From positions 1 through 44,693 of IMG/VR virus record IMGVR_UViG_3300046694_000261: 44,693 bases of DNA. One strand, given 5' to 3'. How positions within the stretch are numbered: position 1 is the stretch's first letter; every line of letters begins with the position of its first letter. This DNA is from a virus. Under the pieces are notes generated by a model. The model made no database searches and had not been told where the DNA came from. It saw nothing but the letters and a program-made list of their open reading frames with translations. Made by a program: the position numbers and the translations under genes. Shown piece by piece: positions 6,336-12,569 of the stretch.

Positions 6336-7090
6336 TGGTCGCCTATTACAACGAAAACAGAAAGTCAGCGGCCAGGATATTGAAACGCCTCGTCGAGGAA
6401 AAGCTAATCCCGGCCGGTGAGGTCGACGACAGGAGCATTACCGATGTCGCAGCGTCCGATCTCATCGGCTTTGACCAGTGCCACTTCTTTGCAGGAATCG
6501 GAGGCTGGCCGCTTGCTCTTCGAATCGCTGGCTGGCCCGATAGTCGACCTGTTTGGACAGGAAGTTGCCCTTGCCAGCCCTTCAGCTCAACAGCCTTTAA
6601 GTCTACCGCCCAACAAGATGAGCGCCACTTATGGCCGGATTTTGACCGGCTCATCAGCGAGTGCGAGCCTGACGAGATCTTTGGCGAACAGGTTGATGAA
6701 GCAGTTGCCGCTGGATGGGTCGATGACGCCTTTCATGACTTGGAGGAAAAAGGTTACGCCTGCGCGACGATCGTACTTCCAGCTCTCAGTGTCGGCGCAA
6801 GCTTTGAAGGCCAGCGGCTTTATTTTGTTGCCTCGACCGCTGGCGACAGACAACCGGGACCGCGGCAATCTCAACAATCCATCGATAATGCGGCGCGTTT
6901 CTTTAGGGAAGCAGATCCACTTATCCATGCATTTCAAGGGAACGCCTTGCCCTATGTGTGTTCTCAGCATGATGGGATACCCACGAAGTTGGCTAGAGAA
7001 TACTTGCACGGAGCCGGCAATGCCATCGTTCCGTTGATGGCTGCAGAATTCATAGGCGCATACCTAGACGAGATGGAGGCGCGGTCTTGA
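6335..7090 (+). CDS. dcm-like: C5-cytosine DNA methyltransferase
   Basis: 251 residues, compact for the family. Motif I is CHFFAGIGGWPLAL, motif IV is TGSCPCQPFSS with the catalytic Cys in PCQ, the motif VI region reads IFGEQV, motif VIII-like QRLYFVAS and motif X GAGNAIVP are present. The enzyme should transfer a methyl group to C5 of cytosine in a short target and so protect phage DNA or alter expression. The opening MVAYYNENRKSAARIL is typical of the phage type that begins YYNE. Third-position GC is low: 19 of 40 codons from 6479 end in G or C. A second plausible reading frame lies inside (6444-7037). Confidence 0.88.
   Translation: MVAYYNENRKSAARILKRLVEEKLIPAGEVDDRSITDVAASDLIGFDQCHFFAGIGGWPLALRIAGWPDSRPVWTGSCPCQPFSSTAFKSTAQQDERHLWPDFDRLISECEPDEIFGEQVDEAVAAGWVDDAFHDLEEKGYACATIVLPALSVGASFEGQRLYFVASTAGDRQPGPRQSQQSIDNAARFFREADPLIHAFQGNALPYVCSQHDGIPTKLAREYLHGAGNAIVPLMAAEFIGAYLDEMEARS
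6444..7037 (+). CDS. Candidate overprinted gene inside the C5-methyltransferase (+1 frame)
   Basis: ATG 6444 has AGGAG at 6431-6435, an eight-base spacer, all inside the methyltransferase gene. The 197-residue product carries recognisable pieces: DLFGQEVALASPSAQQP, MSATYGRILTGSSASASL, SLANRLM, LDGSMTPFMTWRKK, LPRPLATDN and MGYPRSWL. I have seen this order in predicted phage proteins found next to or across C5-methyltransferases. That memory may partly reflect the same overlap repeated in many genomes, not independent genes. The ideal Shine-Dalgarno site, formed by the rare arginine codon AGG, and the reduced third-position GC of the host frame support real coding. Function unknown. Confidence 0.4.
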   Translation: MSQRPISSALTSATSLQESEAGRLLFESLAGPIVDLFGQEVALASPSAQQPLSLPPNKMSATYGRILTGSSASASLTRSLANRLMKQLPLDGSMTPFMTWRKKVTPARRSYFQLSVSAQALKASGFILLPRPLATDNRDRGNLNNPSIMRRVSLGKQIHLSMHFKGTPCPMCVLSMMGYPRSWLENTCTEPAMPSFR

Positions 7091-7938
7091 GCGAACGGCC
7101 TTTCATGCAGCTCTACGTGTCCGACTTCATCGGAGACACTCTGCAGCTCTCCACAGAACAGATCGGCGCCTACATGTTGCTCCTCATGGCGATGTGGAAT
7201 GCTGGCGGCAAGTTGCCTTCTGACGAGTCCAAGCTCGCTCGCGTGGCCCGTATGTCAGTAAAAAAATGGAAGACGATTGCGCCCGATATGATGGCGTTTT
7301 TTGAGGTCGACGGTGAGGAGGTCAGACACCATCGCCTGACAAAAGAGCTCCAAAAAAGCGAGAGTAAATCTCAATTGAGAGCTTCCGCCGGGGCGGCTGG
7401 TGGAAGCGCTAAGGCATTGAAAGATAAGGAGGCGCGCGTAGCAAATGCTATGCCTGCGCCACAGCATCTTCCAGATACCATAACCAGAATAGATTCTTCT
7501 TCACTTCGTTCAGAAGAAAACACGCGCGCTCCAAAGCCGAAATTCGGCGTCGAGTTCGATCGCGAGATCTGGCCGATCTATCCCCACAAGGTCGGCAAGC
7601 CGGTGGCGCTGGCATCGTTCATCAAGGCTCGCCAGCGTGCCAGCCTCGAAACCATTCTGGCCGGGCTGCGGGTCTACGTCGGCAAAACCGATGATAGGCC
7701 TTGGTGCAACCTCTCGACCTGGCTCAATCAGGACCGGTGGAACGATCAGCCGGCGCAAGTTGCTCGGGGTCAGCCGCCGCCTCGACTGCCTGACCTAGCC
7801 GATTTCTTCCTCGAAAAAGCACGAAGCGAACAGGGATACGACGATGGACGGACGATTGAGGGAAGCTACGAGCGTGGAGATTTCGACGGCCCTCGGAAAG
7901 CTATTCCGCGCCTTGCAGCCGAAGAAGGGCAGCGTTGA
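7087..7938 (+). CDS. DUF1376-type replication protein
   Basis: 283 residues from a TTG at 7087 that follows GGAGGCGCGG at good distance. The N-terminal domain (MQLYVSDFIGDTLQLSTEQIG, split as PFMQLYVSDF and GAYMLLLMAMWNAGG) is DUF1376, found in YdaU-like proteins and in phage replication initiators. After a variable linker the C-terminal domain FDREIWPIYPHKVGK, KARQRASLETIL and WCNLSTWLNQDRWND resembles the O/DnaT-like domain of rhizobial prophage replication proteins. It probably recruits host replication enzymes, because no helicase or polymerase is encoded in the window. The start overlaps the methyltransferase stop (TTGA). Confidence 0.75.
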   Translation: MSERPFMQLYVSDFIGDTLQLSTEQIGAYMLLLMAMWNAGGKLPSDESKLARVARMSVKKWKTIAPDMMAFFEVDGEEVRHHRLTKELQKSESKSQLRASAGAAGGSAKALKDKEARVANAMPAPQHLPDTITRIDSSSLRSEENTRAPKPKFGVEFDREIWPIYPHKVGKPVALASFIKARQRASLETILAGLRVYVGKTDDRPWCNLSTWLNQDRWNDQPAQVARGQPPPRLPDLADFFLEKARSEQGYDDGRTIEGSYERGDFDGPRKAIPRLAAEEGQR

Positions 7939-8470
7939 GGATCTGTCGGAAGCCTACTTGATCGCCTGCCACAAGTGCACAAAACACGCGCTGGAAACCG
8001 TTGTGGTGAAGCTGATCCGGGGCGAGATAGACGGCGTTTCCAAGAGCTTCGCACCCAGCTCGGCAGAACTCTCCGCCGCGATCCGATCTGAGATGCAGTT
8101 CGTCCAAAAGCAGGTAGCGATTGCCGAACAGCGCATGCAGATCGAGGATAATCGCCCTGTGGCTCGTAAGCCGGTGCTGATCGAGGAGCGTATTCAGCTC
8201 GCCCGGCAGAAGATGGCTGACGAGGAACGCAAGCTCTTGCTTGAGGTCGACAGCTACACGGCCTCGATAGGTCCTGGCCGCAAGATGCCGCCGGGCAGCG
8301 TCTACAGCGGCATTCTCTGCGCCTGGTACGGGCCGGTTGGCTCGCTGCGGCAGGTCGTTACGCAGGAAGTCCTCAGAGCCGACATGTTCGAGCCTGAAAC
8401 TCAGGTCGATGAGACTTCCGATATGCCTCCTTCGCCACCGGTCGAGGCGTATGCGGACGTTGAATTTTAA
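7844..8470 (+). CDS. Conserved hypothetical, replication-associated (208 aa)
   Basis: Starts MDGRLREATSVEISTALGKL at 7844, with AGGGA eight bases upstream, overlapping the DUF1376 gene by 95 bases in another frame. The segment VEDLSEAYLIACHKCTKHAL, VVVKLIRGEIDGVSKSFAPS and SAELSAAIRSEM belongs to a helical family I know from phages, always next to the replication initiator, with the hallmark (G)xSKxFAPSxAE. A long charged helix (QIEDNRPVARKP, EERIQLARQKMADEERK) follows. By analogy with lambda P it may load the host helicase, but this is only inferred from position. Confidence 0.65.
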   Translation: MDGRLREATSVEISTALGKLFRALQPKKGSVEDLSEAYLIACHKCTKHALETVVVKLIRGEIDGVSKSFAPSSAELSAAIRSEMQFVQKQVAIAEQRMQIEDNRPVARKPVLIEERIQLARQKMADEERKLLLEVDSYTASIGPGRKMPPGSVYSGILCAWYGPVGSLRQVVTQEVLRADMFEPETQVDETSDMPPSPPVEAYADVEF

Positions 8471-8503
8471 CGCTGTTTGTCGCGAAATGTCTGGATTTGT
8501 CTA

Positions 8504-9016
8504 ATGAGCACTCGACAGAAAAATGAAAAATATCTCTCGATCGGCGATGTTGCTGTTCGCTATGGCGTCACGCGCCGCACAGTTGACCGCTGGACCAAGA
8601 AGGATCGGGATTTTCCGCGCTCGGTTCTAATCAGCAACCGCAAATACTTCAGCGAGTATGACCTTGAGAAATGGGAATCCAACCGCGGCGGCCGTGATCC
8701 GGACCTTGAAGGCCGTTTCGTTGGTCTCAAAGCTACTTCAGGGGTCATCACAGACTACCGGGCATTCGTAGATGCCATGATCACACGCCGCAATGCGCTT
8801 AAAATCACATCAATAGAACTCGACGCGCTCTCTGGCATGCAGGAGGGGTATGCCAGCAAGCTCGAAAATTGGGGCAGGATGCAGGGGCGGGGTATTGGTC
8901 CAGAGATATTCCCATTGTGGCTCGGGGCTTTGCGCGTTGGCATCGTCCTTGTTGATCTGCCGCGGCGCCCACGTAAAACGAAGGAGAATGGCAGTGTCAA
9001 AAAAATTGCTAACTGA
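8504..9016 (+). CDS. Fusion of a MerR/AlpA-like HTH and a C-terminal XRE-like domain
   Basis: 170 residues from ATG 8504. Residues ~9-55 (YLSIGDVAVRYGVTRRTVDR, DRDFPRSVLISNRKYFSEYD, LEKWESNRG) are a winged helix of the MerR/AlpA/excisionase kind. Residues ~85-155 (YRAFVDAMITRRNALKITSI, ELDALSGMQEGYASKLENWG, then IGPEIFPLWLGALRVGIVLV) match the layout of small rhizobial XRE-like proteins, where the pattern is ...R+xELxIS...LDxLAGLxxGYxSKLL...LGxxSL..LLxALGL.L.... Two DNA-binding domains in one small protein are unusual. It could bridge sites or act as a switch protein. It overlaps the next gene by 23 bases. Confidence 0.7.
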   Translation: MSTRQKNEKYLSIGDVAVRYGVTRRTVDRWTKKDRDFPRSVLISNRKYFSEYDLEKWESNRGGRDPDLEGRFVGLKATSGVITDYRAFVDAMITRRNALKITSIELDALSGMQEGYASKLENWGRMQGRGIGPEIFPLWLGALRVGIVLVDLPRRPRKTKENGSVKKIAN

Positions 9017-9437
9017 AGCCTTGATAGGCTCTTTGCAGCGAGCCCAATCAGGCCAGCGATATGTAGTATATGATGCGATAGTGCCGGGATTCGGGGTTCG
9101 AGTTTCAGACGTTGGAGGCAAGAGTTATGTGCTTGTCGGCCGTTTGGCTGGAGGTAGGAACCCTACACGCCGTAAGATTGGTGTGTTTGGAGCCATTTCC
9201 CTGGATGCGGCGCGACAAATTGCCCGCGATATATACGCTGAAATCAGCAGAAAAAAGAATAAGCGTGTCGGAATATCTGATCGAGGGGCGTCCTACAATA
9301 GCGCCGCAGCCAAGGCCTGGGAGCGGCATGCCCAGCAACAATTTATCGTTCGTCTCGAAAATGAAACGAAGCGTCATTGCCGAATCGGAGCCGTCAAACT
9401 GAAAGAGGCGATCTTTGAAAAAGCCTCGGCTCAGTAA
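8994..9437 (+). CDS. Stand-alone integrase arm-binding domain (DUF4102-like), no catalytic domain
   Basis: 147 residues from GTG 8994, which lies seven bases after AAGGAG; an ATG at 8988 is too close to that site. Residues ~1-85 (LLTEALIGSLQRAQSGQRYV, VYDAIVPGFGVRVSDVGGKS, YVLVGRLAGGRNPTRRKIGV and ISLDAARQIARDIYAEI) are the N-terminal domain of a P4-type tyrosine integrase. The core and catalytic domains are absent in all frames after it; instead ~60 unrelated residues follow. The phage has its own full integrase at 37446-38705 of another type. Either this is a relic or a domain reused as a DNA-binding or excision-control protein. Intact coupling to its neighbours favours function. Confidence 0.75.
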   Translation: MSKKLLTEALIGSLQRAQSGQRYVVYDAIVPGFGVRVSDVGGKSYVLVGRLAGGRNPTRRKIGVFGAISLDAARQIARDIYAEISRKKNKRVGISDRGASYNSAAAKAWERHAQQQFIVRLENETKRHCRIGAVKLKEAIFEKASAQ

Positions 9438-9609
9438 GGCAGAATTACGCTTTCAATTGGCTGCGGCGCTTCGGCGGTCCGCTGACATCCGCATGACGTT
9501 TCAGTGCGAATGCGGACATCGCGGGCGCGTAGTGATCGACGCCAAGAACATCAGCAATCAGTTTTCGTGTTCAAAATGTGGAAAACAAAGGAAAAAGCAT
9601 AATGAGTGA
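9415..9609 (+). CDS. Small zinc-ribbon protein (64 aa)
   Basis: TTG start at 9415 with AGAGGCG just upstream, overlapping the previous gene by 23 bases. After a basic helix (MKKPRLSKAELRFQLAAALR) comes FQCECGHRGRVVIDAKNISN followed by FSCSKCGKQRKK, that is CxC and CxxC pairs about 23 residues apart, which fit a zinc ribbon. An ATG at 9493 would give only the ribbon. It likely binds nucleic acid or protein; no specific family recognised. It overlaps the next gene by eight bases. Confidence 0.6.
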   Translation: MKKPRLSKAELRFQLAAALRRSADIRMTFQCECGHRGRVVIDAKNISNQFSCSKCGKQRKKHNE

Positions 9610-10093
9610 CAAACTGTCCGAGATCAAAAGCGCAATCTTGAGATTAAGCTATTCTGAAATGATGGATCTATCGGAAGATATAGACATAATATCGACAGTC
9701 TCAAACGATGAGGCGCACGAGATACTGAATTCAGTATTCCATGTTCAGCCTATCATTGCCAAAAACCTTTTCAAATGGGCGCGTGGCGAATTTGATCTGC
9801 CATCGGTCGATACGTCGAGGAGCAATGTTATTGTCGGCTCTTATATTCCACGTGATCGTGAGGGCATTTCGAGTTCTCCCAGCGGGAGCAACTATTTTAA
9901 GGGCAAAGAAATCCTTCTGTATACTCAGATAAAGCCAGTGACCGGGGTTCCTTTCAGCATGCAGAAACTCAGGCAGATGGGGAATGATGGTCAATTCCCT
10001 AAGCCTATAGCAATCGACAACAGGCGTGTGGCATGGATCAAGAGTGAGATCGAGGACTGGTTAACCTCGAAAGCTGCGGAAAGGAAAAAGTGA
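9602..10093 (+). CDS. AlpA/MerR-like DNA-binding protein (163 aa)
   Basis: Starts MSDKLSEIKSAILRLSYSEM at 9602 after AAAGGAAAAAG. The N-terminal ~55 residues are helical (EMMDLSEDIDIISTVSNDEA), the middle is probably flexible, and the C-terminal ~45 residues (SMQKLRQMGNDGQFPKPIAI, then DNRRVAWIKSEIEDWLTSKA) are an AlpA-type winged helix with the usual GxFPxPxxIxxxRxxWxxxEIxxWL pattern. AlpA proteins act as excisionases or as activators of phage genes. This is a candidate for the regulator of the divergent promoters near 13.1 kb. TGATG overlap with the next gene. Confidence 0.75.
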   Translation: MSDKLSEIKSAILRLSYSEMMDLSEDIDIISTVSNDEAHEILNSVFHVQPIIAKNLFKWARGEFDLPSVDTSRSNVIVGSYIPRDREGISSSPSGSNYFKGKEILLYTQIKPVTGVPFSMQKLRQMGNDGQFPKPIAIDNRRVAWIKSEIEDWLTSKAAERKK

Positions 10094-10419
10094 TGGACAT
10101 GCCCGTCAGAATATCCTTTGGTGCCAACCCATTGACCTTAGCGATGGAGATGGCGATGGAATGGAATCCTTGGTTCAATGGACCACGTATACAACATGAC
10201 CGCATGATATTTGCGCTGCGAGCCGACTACTCTGGAGTCGATCTGCTGATAAATCGATACAAGGATGAGGGGAAAATAGTCGATATCGTTCTTTGCTACG
10301 CAACAGGTGAGGAATTGCCTCCAACTGCTCGCTATTGTGCTTGGATGCCGGCGCCAGCGGAGACGCCGAAGTATCCGGGAGTGGAGCAGAAAATCACTGC
10401 CTCAAGAAGAAAAGCATAG
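10093..10419 (+). CDS. Hypothetical protein, last gene of the right early operon (108 aa)
   Basis: Starts MDMPVRISFGANPLTLAMEM at 10093 overlapping the AlpA-like stop, with AAGGAAAAAG upstream. Noticeable features are a Trp/Met-rich N-terminal part (EMAMEWNPWFNGPRIQHDRM) and a beta-strand-like middle (MIFALRADYSGVDLLIN, KIVDIVLCYATGEELPP). No family recognised. Its 3' end overlaps the convergent minus-strand gene by 26 bases. Confidence 0.55.
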   Translation: MDMPVRISFGANPLTLAMEMAMEWNPWFNGPRIQHDRMIFALRADYSGVDLLINRYKDEGKIVDIVLCYATGEELPPTARYCAWMPAPAETPKYPGVEQKITASRRKA

Positions 10420-10651
10420 CCTCAAGGTCGTAGTGCAGCTTGCACCTGTCGGAATAGAGATTATCGACCCTCTCGCACCCTTCTGCTCGGGAAATGACCG
10501 CAAGCAGGCTCGGCATTGGCAGATCTTCAATCTTCTCAAGCATTGCATTCACATCATACTGGCGTCTCATCCCGCACGTCGGACAGGTCACGACGACCTT
10601 GCCGCCTGCATGATCCGATAGATAGGGCGATGTGAACTCTCGCTTAGCCAT
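10394..10651 (-). CDS. Conserved small zinc-binding protein (85 aa)
   Basis: Reads MAKREFTSPYLSDHAGGKVV, then VTCPTCGMRRQYDVNAMLEK, LPMPSLLAVISRAEGCERVD and LYSDRCKLHYDLEAM. The CPTCGMRRxYD motif with two later cysteines (EGCERV, DRC) makes a likely zinc-binding site. Proteins with this pattern are widespread in Rhizobiales phages and genomes without a known role. It is the last gene of the minus-strand DpdA operon and ends against the right early operon. Confidence 0.7.
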   Translation of the reverse strand: MAKREFTSPYLSDHAGGKVVVTCPTCGMRRQYDVNAMLEKIEDLPMPSLLAVISRAEGCERVDNLYSDRCKLHYDLEAMLFFLRQ

Positions 10652-10675
10652 GCCGCTGATATGGGCGCGGCTCGA

Positions 10676-10870
10676 TCAGTCGGCAAGCGGCACATGCTCA
10701 AGCAGCGACGTGTCCAGGGTGAGTTGCCGCGCGTTCATGTTCGCGTCGAACCATAGCAGCTCGGCGAATTCGAGATCTTCGTTATGCAGGTGCAACTTTG
10801 TGACCAGCATCGAGGGCGAGCGGATACCGACGGTTTGGACGATGGCGCCGACGTAGATACGATCGCTCAT
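10676..10870 (-). CDS. Hypothetical protein (64 aa)
   Basis: Starts MSDRIYVGAIVQTVGIRSPS at 10870, with its ATG overlapping the stop of the XRE-like gene (ATGA). Contains one cluster of hydrophobic residues (HNEDLEFAELLWFDANMN). No family recognised. Support rests on the coupled overlap and on position in a tight operon. Confidence 0.55.
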   Translation of the reverse strand: MSDRIYVGAIVQTVGIRSPSMLVTKLHLHNEDLEFAELLWFDANMNARQLTLDTSLLEHVPLAD

Positions 10871-11211
10871 TCGCCACCCATCATCTTGATCTCGACCGGC
10901 CGCGAAATCCGCAGTGTCGTTTCCATCCAATCGAATTCGATCCCGATCACCGCCGCCGCACACGCCAGCCTGTACCGCTTGCGGGCCATGGGATCGATAT
11001 CCTTACCGGGGTGCTCGAAGTCGCGGACTGCGGACACGCTGAAGCCCGTCATCATCGCCAAATCCTCCCGCGACAGCTTCACGAACTGTTCCCGCCACCA
11101 TCTGCATTTGATGGCCTCGGGCGCGTCGGCGGATGGTCTTTCCATTAGCGGTTCCTGCATGCTGGCAATCTCGGCAACATGCAGATTTTCGGGTTGGCTG
11201 TCCATGGTCAT
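10867..11211 (-). CDS. XRE-like helix-turn-helix protein (114 aa)
   Basis: Starts MTMDSQPENLHVAEIASMQE at 11211, its ATG overlapping the dpdA-like stop. Residues ~38-85 (CRWWREQFVKLSREDLAMMT, GFSVSAVRDFEHPGKDI, MARKRYRLACAAAVIGIEFD) have the layout of an XRE helix-turn-helix in which the third helix precedes an Arg/Tyr-rich helix. The leading ~35 residues are variable. It may autoregulate the DpdA operon or act at the divergent control region near 13.1 kb. Confidence 0.7.
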   Translation of the reverse strand: MTMDSQPENLHVAEIASMQEPLMERPSADAPEAIKCRWWREQFVKLSREDLAMMTGFSVSAVRDFEHPGKDIDPMARKRYRLACAAAVIGIEFDWMETTLRISRPVEIKMMGGE

Positions 11212-11963
11212 GCGAAAAGCTCCATCTGCCAGGGTGACCGTGCCTGTGTTGTGGTGGCTTCGATTGTTGTTGCAAAGGCTTTCGCCTCTCGCCAGTCGTT
11301 TGCGTTGCGGCCCTGCTTGCGAGCTGCAAATGACCACGCCATGCTGTCCGCTGTATCGAGGAGATCTCGTACCCCTGGATGCATCAGGGCTGTCTTTTTG
11401 ACGCCGAAGCCGTGCAAGCGTAGGTCAGGCCGCACCGATCGGATAGCCTGCAGGACGGCAATAATCGCGCGTGGGTCGCCCTGACGCTTGCAGACAGATC
11501 CCACGCCCACCCACATTCCATGAGTGAGCCTCTCGCCGTACTGCTCTGCATGCCGCGCGTAGTCGGCCGGATGATATCCTTGCAGAACCGGTAAAACGGG
11601 AACGGGGAGATTGCAGGTATCAAGTGCGTCATAGCGCTCGATCGTCAAGCGCTGATGTTCTTCAACACTCAGTCCTGTCTTGGATACCATAAACGGCTCG
11701 CACATGTAGTCCTGAGCGACGGCCGCAGCGATGTCGGCAATGCCTTCCTCATGCAGCCTGCGCACCTGAGCAGCGTATTCCTCTACCCCGTGGCGGTAAT
11801 GCCCATGGCGCTCAAGCTCGGTGAATGCGCCGCTGTCCAACAGGATGCGGCCGGCGCTTAGCGGCTTCTTTCGATCTCGCAGCCGGTTGATGCTGATGCA
11901 CGAAAGCTCGAAATGCTGTGCATCGCCCGGCTGATGGAGTCCAACATAGAACTCAATCGCCAT
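11208..11963 (-). CDS. dpdA-like: DpdA-like 7-deazaguanine DNA transferase (TGT-related)
   Basis: 251 residues with the layout of phage DpdA proteins, relatives of tRNA-guanine transglycosylase that exchange guanine in DNA for a 7-deazaguanine base. Seen motifs: FYVGLHQPG at the start, ILLDSGAFTEL with the candidate catalytic Asp43, VAQDYMCEP with Asp85, LSVEEHQRLTIERY, LPVLQGYHPADY, GVGSVCKRQG, LHGFGVKK and ADSMAWSFAARKQ. No zinc-binding cysteines are seen near the C-terminus, as in several DpdA subtypes. No queuosine-pathway enzyme is encoded here, so the base precursor (preQ0 or preQ1) would come from the host. The purpose is most likely protection from restriction. Confidence 0.85.
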   Translation of the reverse strand: MAIEFYVGLHQPGDAQHFELSCISINRLRDRKKPLSAGRILLDSGAFTELERHGHYRHGVEEYAAQVRRLHEEGIADIAAAVAQDYMCEPFMVSKTGLSVEEHQRLTIERYDALDTCNLPVPVLPVLQGYHPADYARHAEQYGERLTHGMWVGVGSVCKRQGDPRAIIAVLQAIRSVRPDLRLHGFGVKKTALMHPGVRDLLDTADSMAWSFAARKQGRNANDWREAKAFATTIEATTTQARSPWQMELFA

Positions 11964-11992
11964 TGCTCAAACCCTCGGTGCAGTGGTAAAAG

Positions 11993-12021
11993 CGGGCATC
12001 CTTTCTGTGAGGATAGCCCGC
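11993..12021 (-). promoter_or_regulatory. Hairpin in the leader of the dpdA-like gene
   Basis: GCGGGC-ATCC and GGAT-A-GCCCGC can pair into about ten base pairs with one bulged base around the loop TTTCTGTGA. In the minus-strand RNA the distal arm contains AAAGGATG. A ten-codon ORF (MPAFTTAPRV) begins at that ATG (12000) and ends four bases before the dpdA-like start. It could control translation of dpdA, but nothing identifies a ligand. Confidence 0.35.
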
Positions 12022-12029
12022 AAGGGTGT

Positions 12030-12064
12030 GGCCCGGGTGCTGGCAAAACTCCCGGGCCTTTTCT
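12030..12064 (+). terminator. Rho-independent terminator reading rightward
   Basis: GGCCCGGG (12030-12037) and CCCGGGCC (12051-12058) form a perfect 8-bp GC stem with a 13-base loop, followed by TTTTCTGTTT on the plus strand. On the minus strand no T-run follows. It is directed against transcripts entering from the right early operon and would protect the antisense DpdA operon leader from read-through. Confidence 0.6.
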
Positions 12065-12067
12065 GTT

Positions 12068-12274
12068 TCAGCCGAAGTCCTGCCAGTGCAGGATATTGAT
12101 ATCGCCCTCGGCTATGCCGAGAACGTGCACTTCATCGCGCTCGCATCCCCAATCATCAGCACATGCGGCTTTCGCAGTCTCCTGCGCTTCCTCGACGCTC
12201 GATGCTCTAACGCAGCAAATCCATGTGGTGCCACGTCCATCGGTGTGCAGACAGAATGCGGTATAGATCTGCAT
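12068..12274 (-). CDS. Small hypothetical protein (68 aa)
   Basis: Starts MQIYTAFCLHTDGRGTTWIC at 12274 behind GAGGGCGAAGTG. The pattern is strand-strand-helix (GTTWICCVRASSVEEAQETA, then KAACADDWGCERDEVHVLGI), with five cysteines in 68 residues. The ATG overlaps the stop of the upstream secreted-protein gene. Unknown function. Confidence 0.6.
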   Translation of the reverse strand: MQIYTAFCLHTDGRGTTWICCVRASSVEEAQETAKAACADDWGCERDEVHVLGIAEGDINILHWQDFG

Positions 12275-12498
12275 CACTTCGCCCTCACGCAATTGATTTC
12301 GCGCCATTCGGCCGGGAACTGCGCGCCCTCAAAGGCCGCTGCGCAATCGTCGCCAGATCCGGCCACGTATAGGTTGCCGGCATAGTCCGTCACCTGCAGC
12401 TCATAGCGCGTCTGGTTCATCGGCCACGCCATCACGGTCGCGGCAACCGTCACGCCTGCGGCAAATGCCGTCGCGGCGATCAAAGCAATCTTTCTCAT
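12274..12498 (-). CDS. Small exported protein (74 aa)
   Basis: Starts MRKIALIAATAFAAGVTVAA at 12498; AGAAGG lies nine bases before this ATG, whereas the in-frame ATG at 12507 touches it. The first ~24 residues form a classic signal peptide (basic start, hydrophobic core, small residues before WPMNQ). The mature part (ELQVTDYAGNLYVAGSGDDC, AAAFEGAQFPAEWREINC) has two cysteines that may form a disulfide in the periplasm. A secreted small protein inside a phage operon suggests a cell-surface or exclusion role, but no family is recognised. Confidence 0.6.
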   Translation of the reverse strand: MRKIALIAATAFAAGVTVAATVMAWPMNQTRYELQVTDYAGNLYVAGSGDDCAAAFEGAQFPAEWREINCVRAK

Positions 12499-12569
12499 GG
12501 TGTTCATCCTTCTGTGAGGTTGTCGGGCTGGCACCCGCATAACGGCCACGGATGGCCGTTGCGCTGATG

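Noticed and set aside
11964-12067. preQ1 riboswitch before the dpdA-like gene
   Set aside because: The hairpins do not show the short C-rich loop and A-rich tail of the known preQ1-I aptamer. Only a generic leader hairpin can be claimed.
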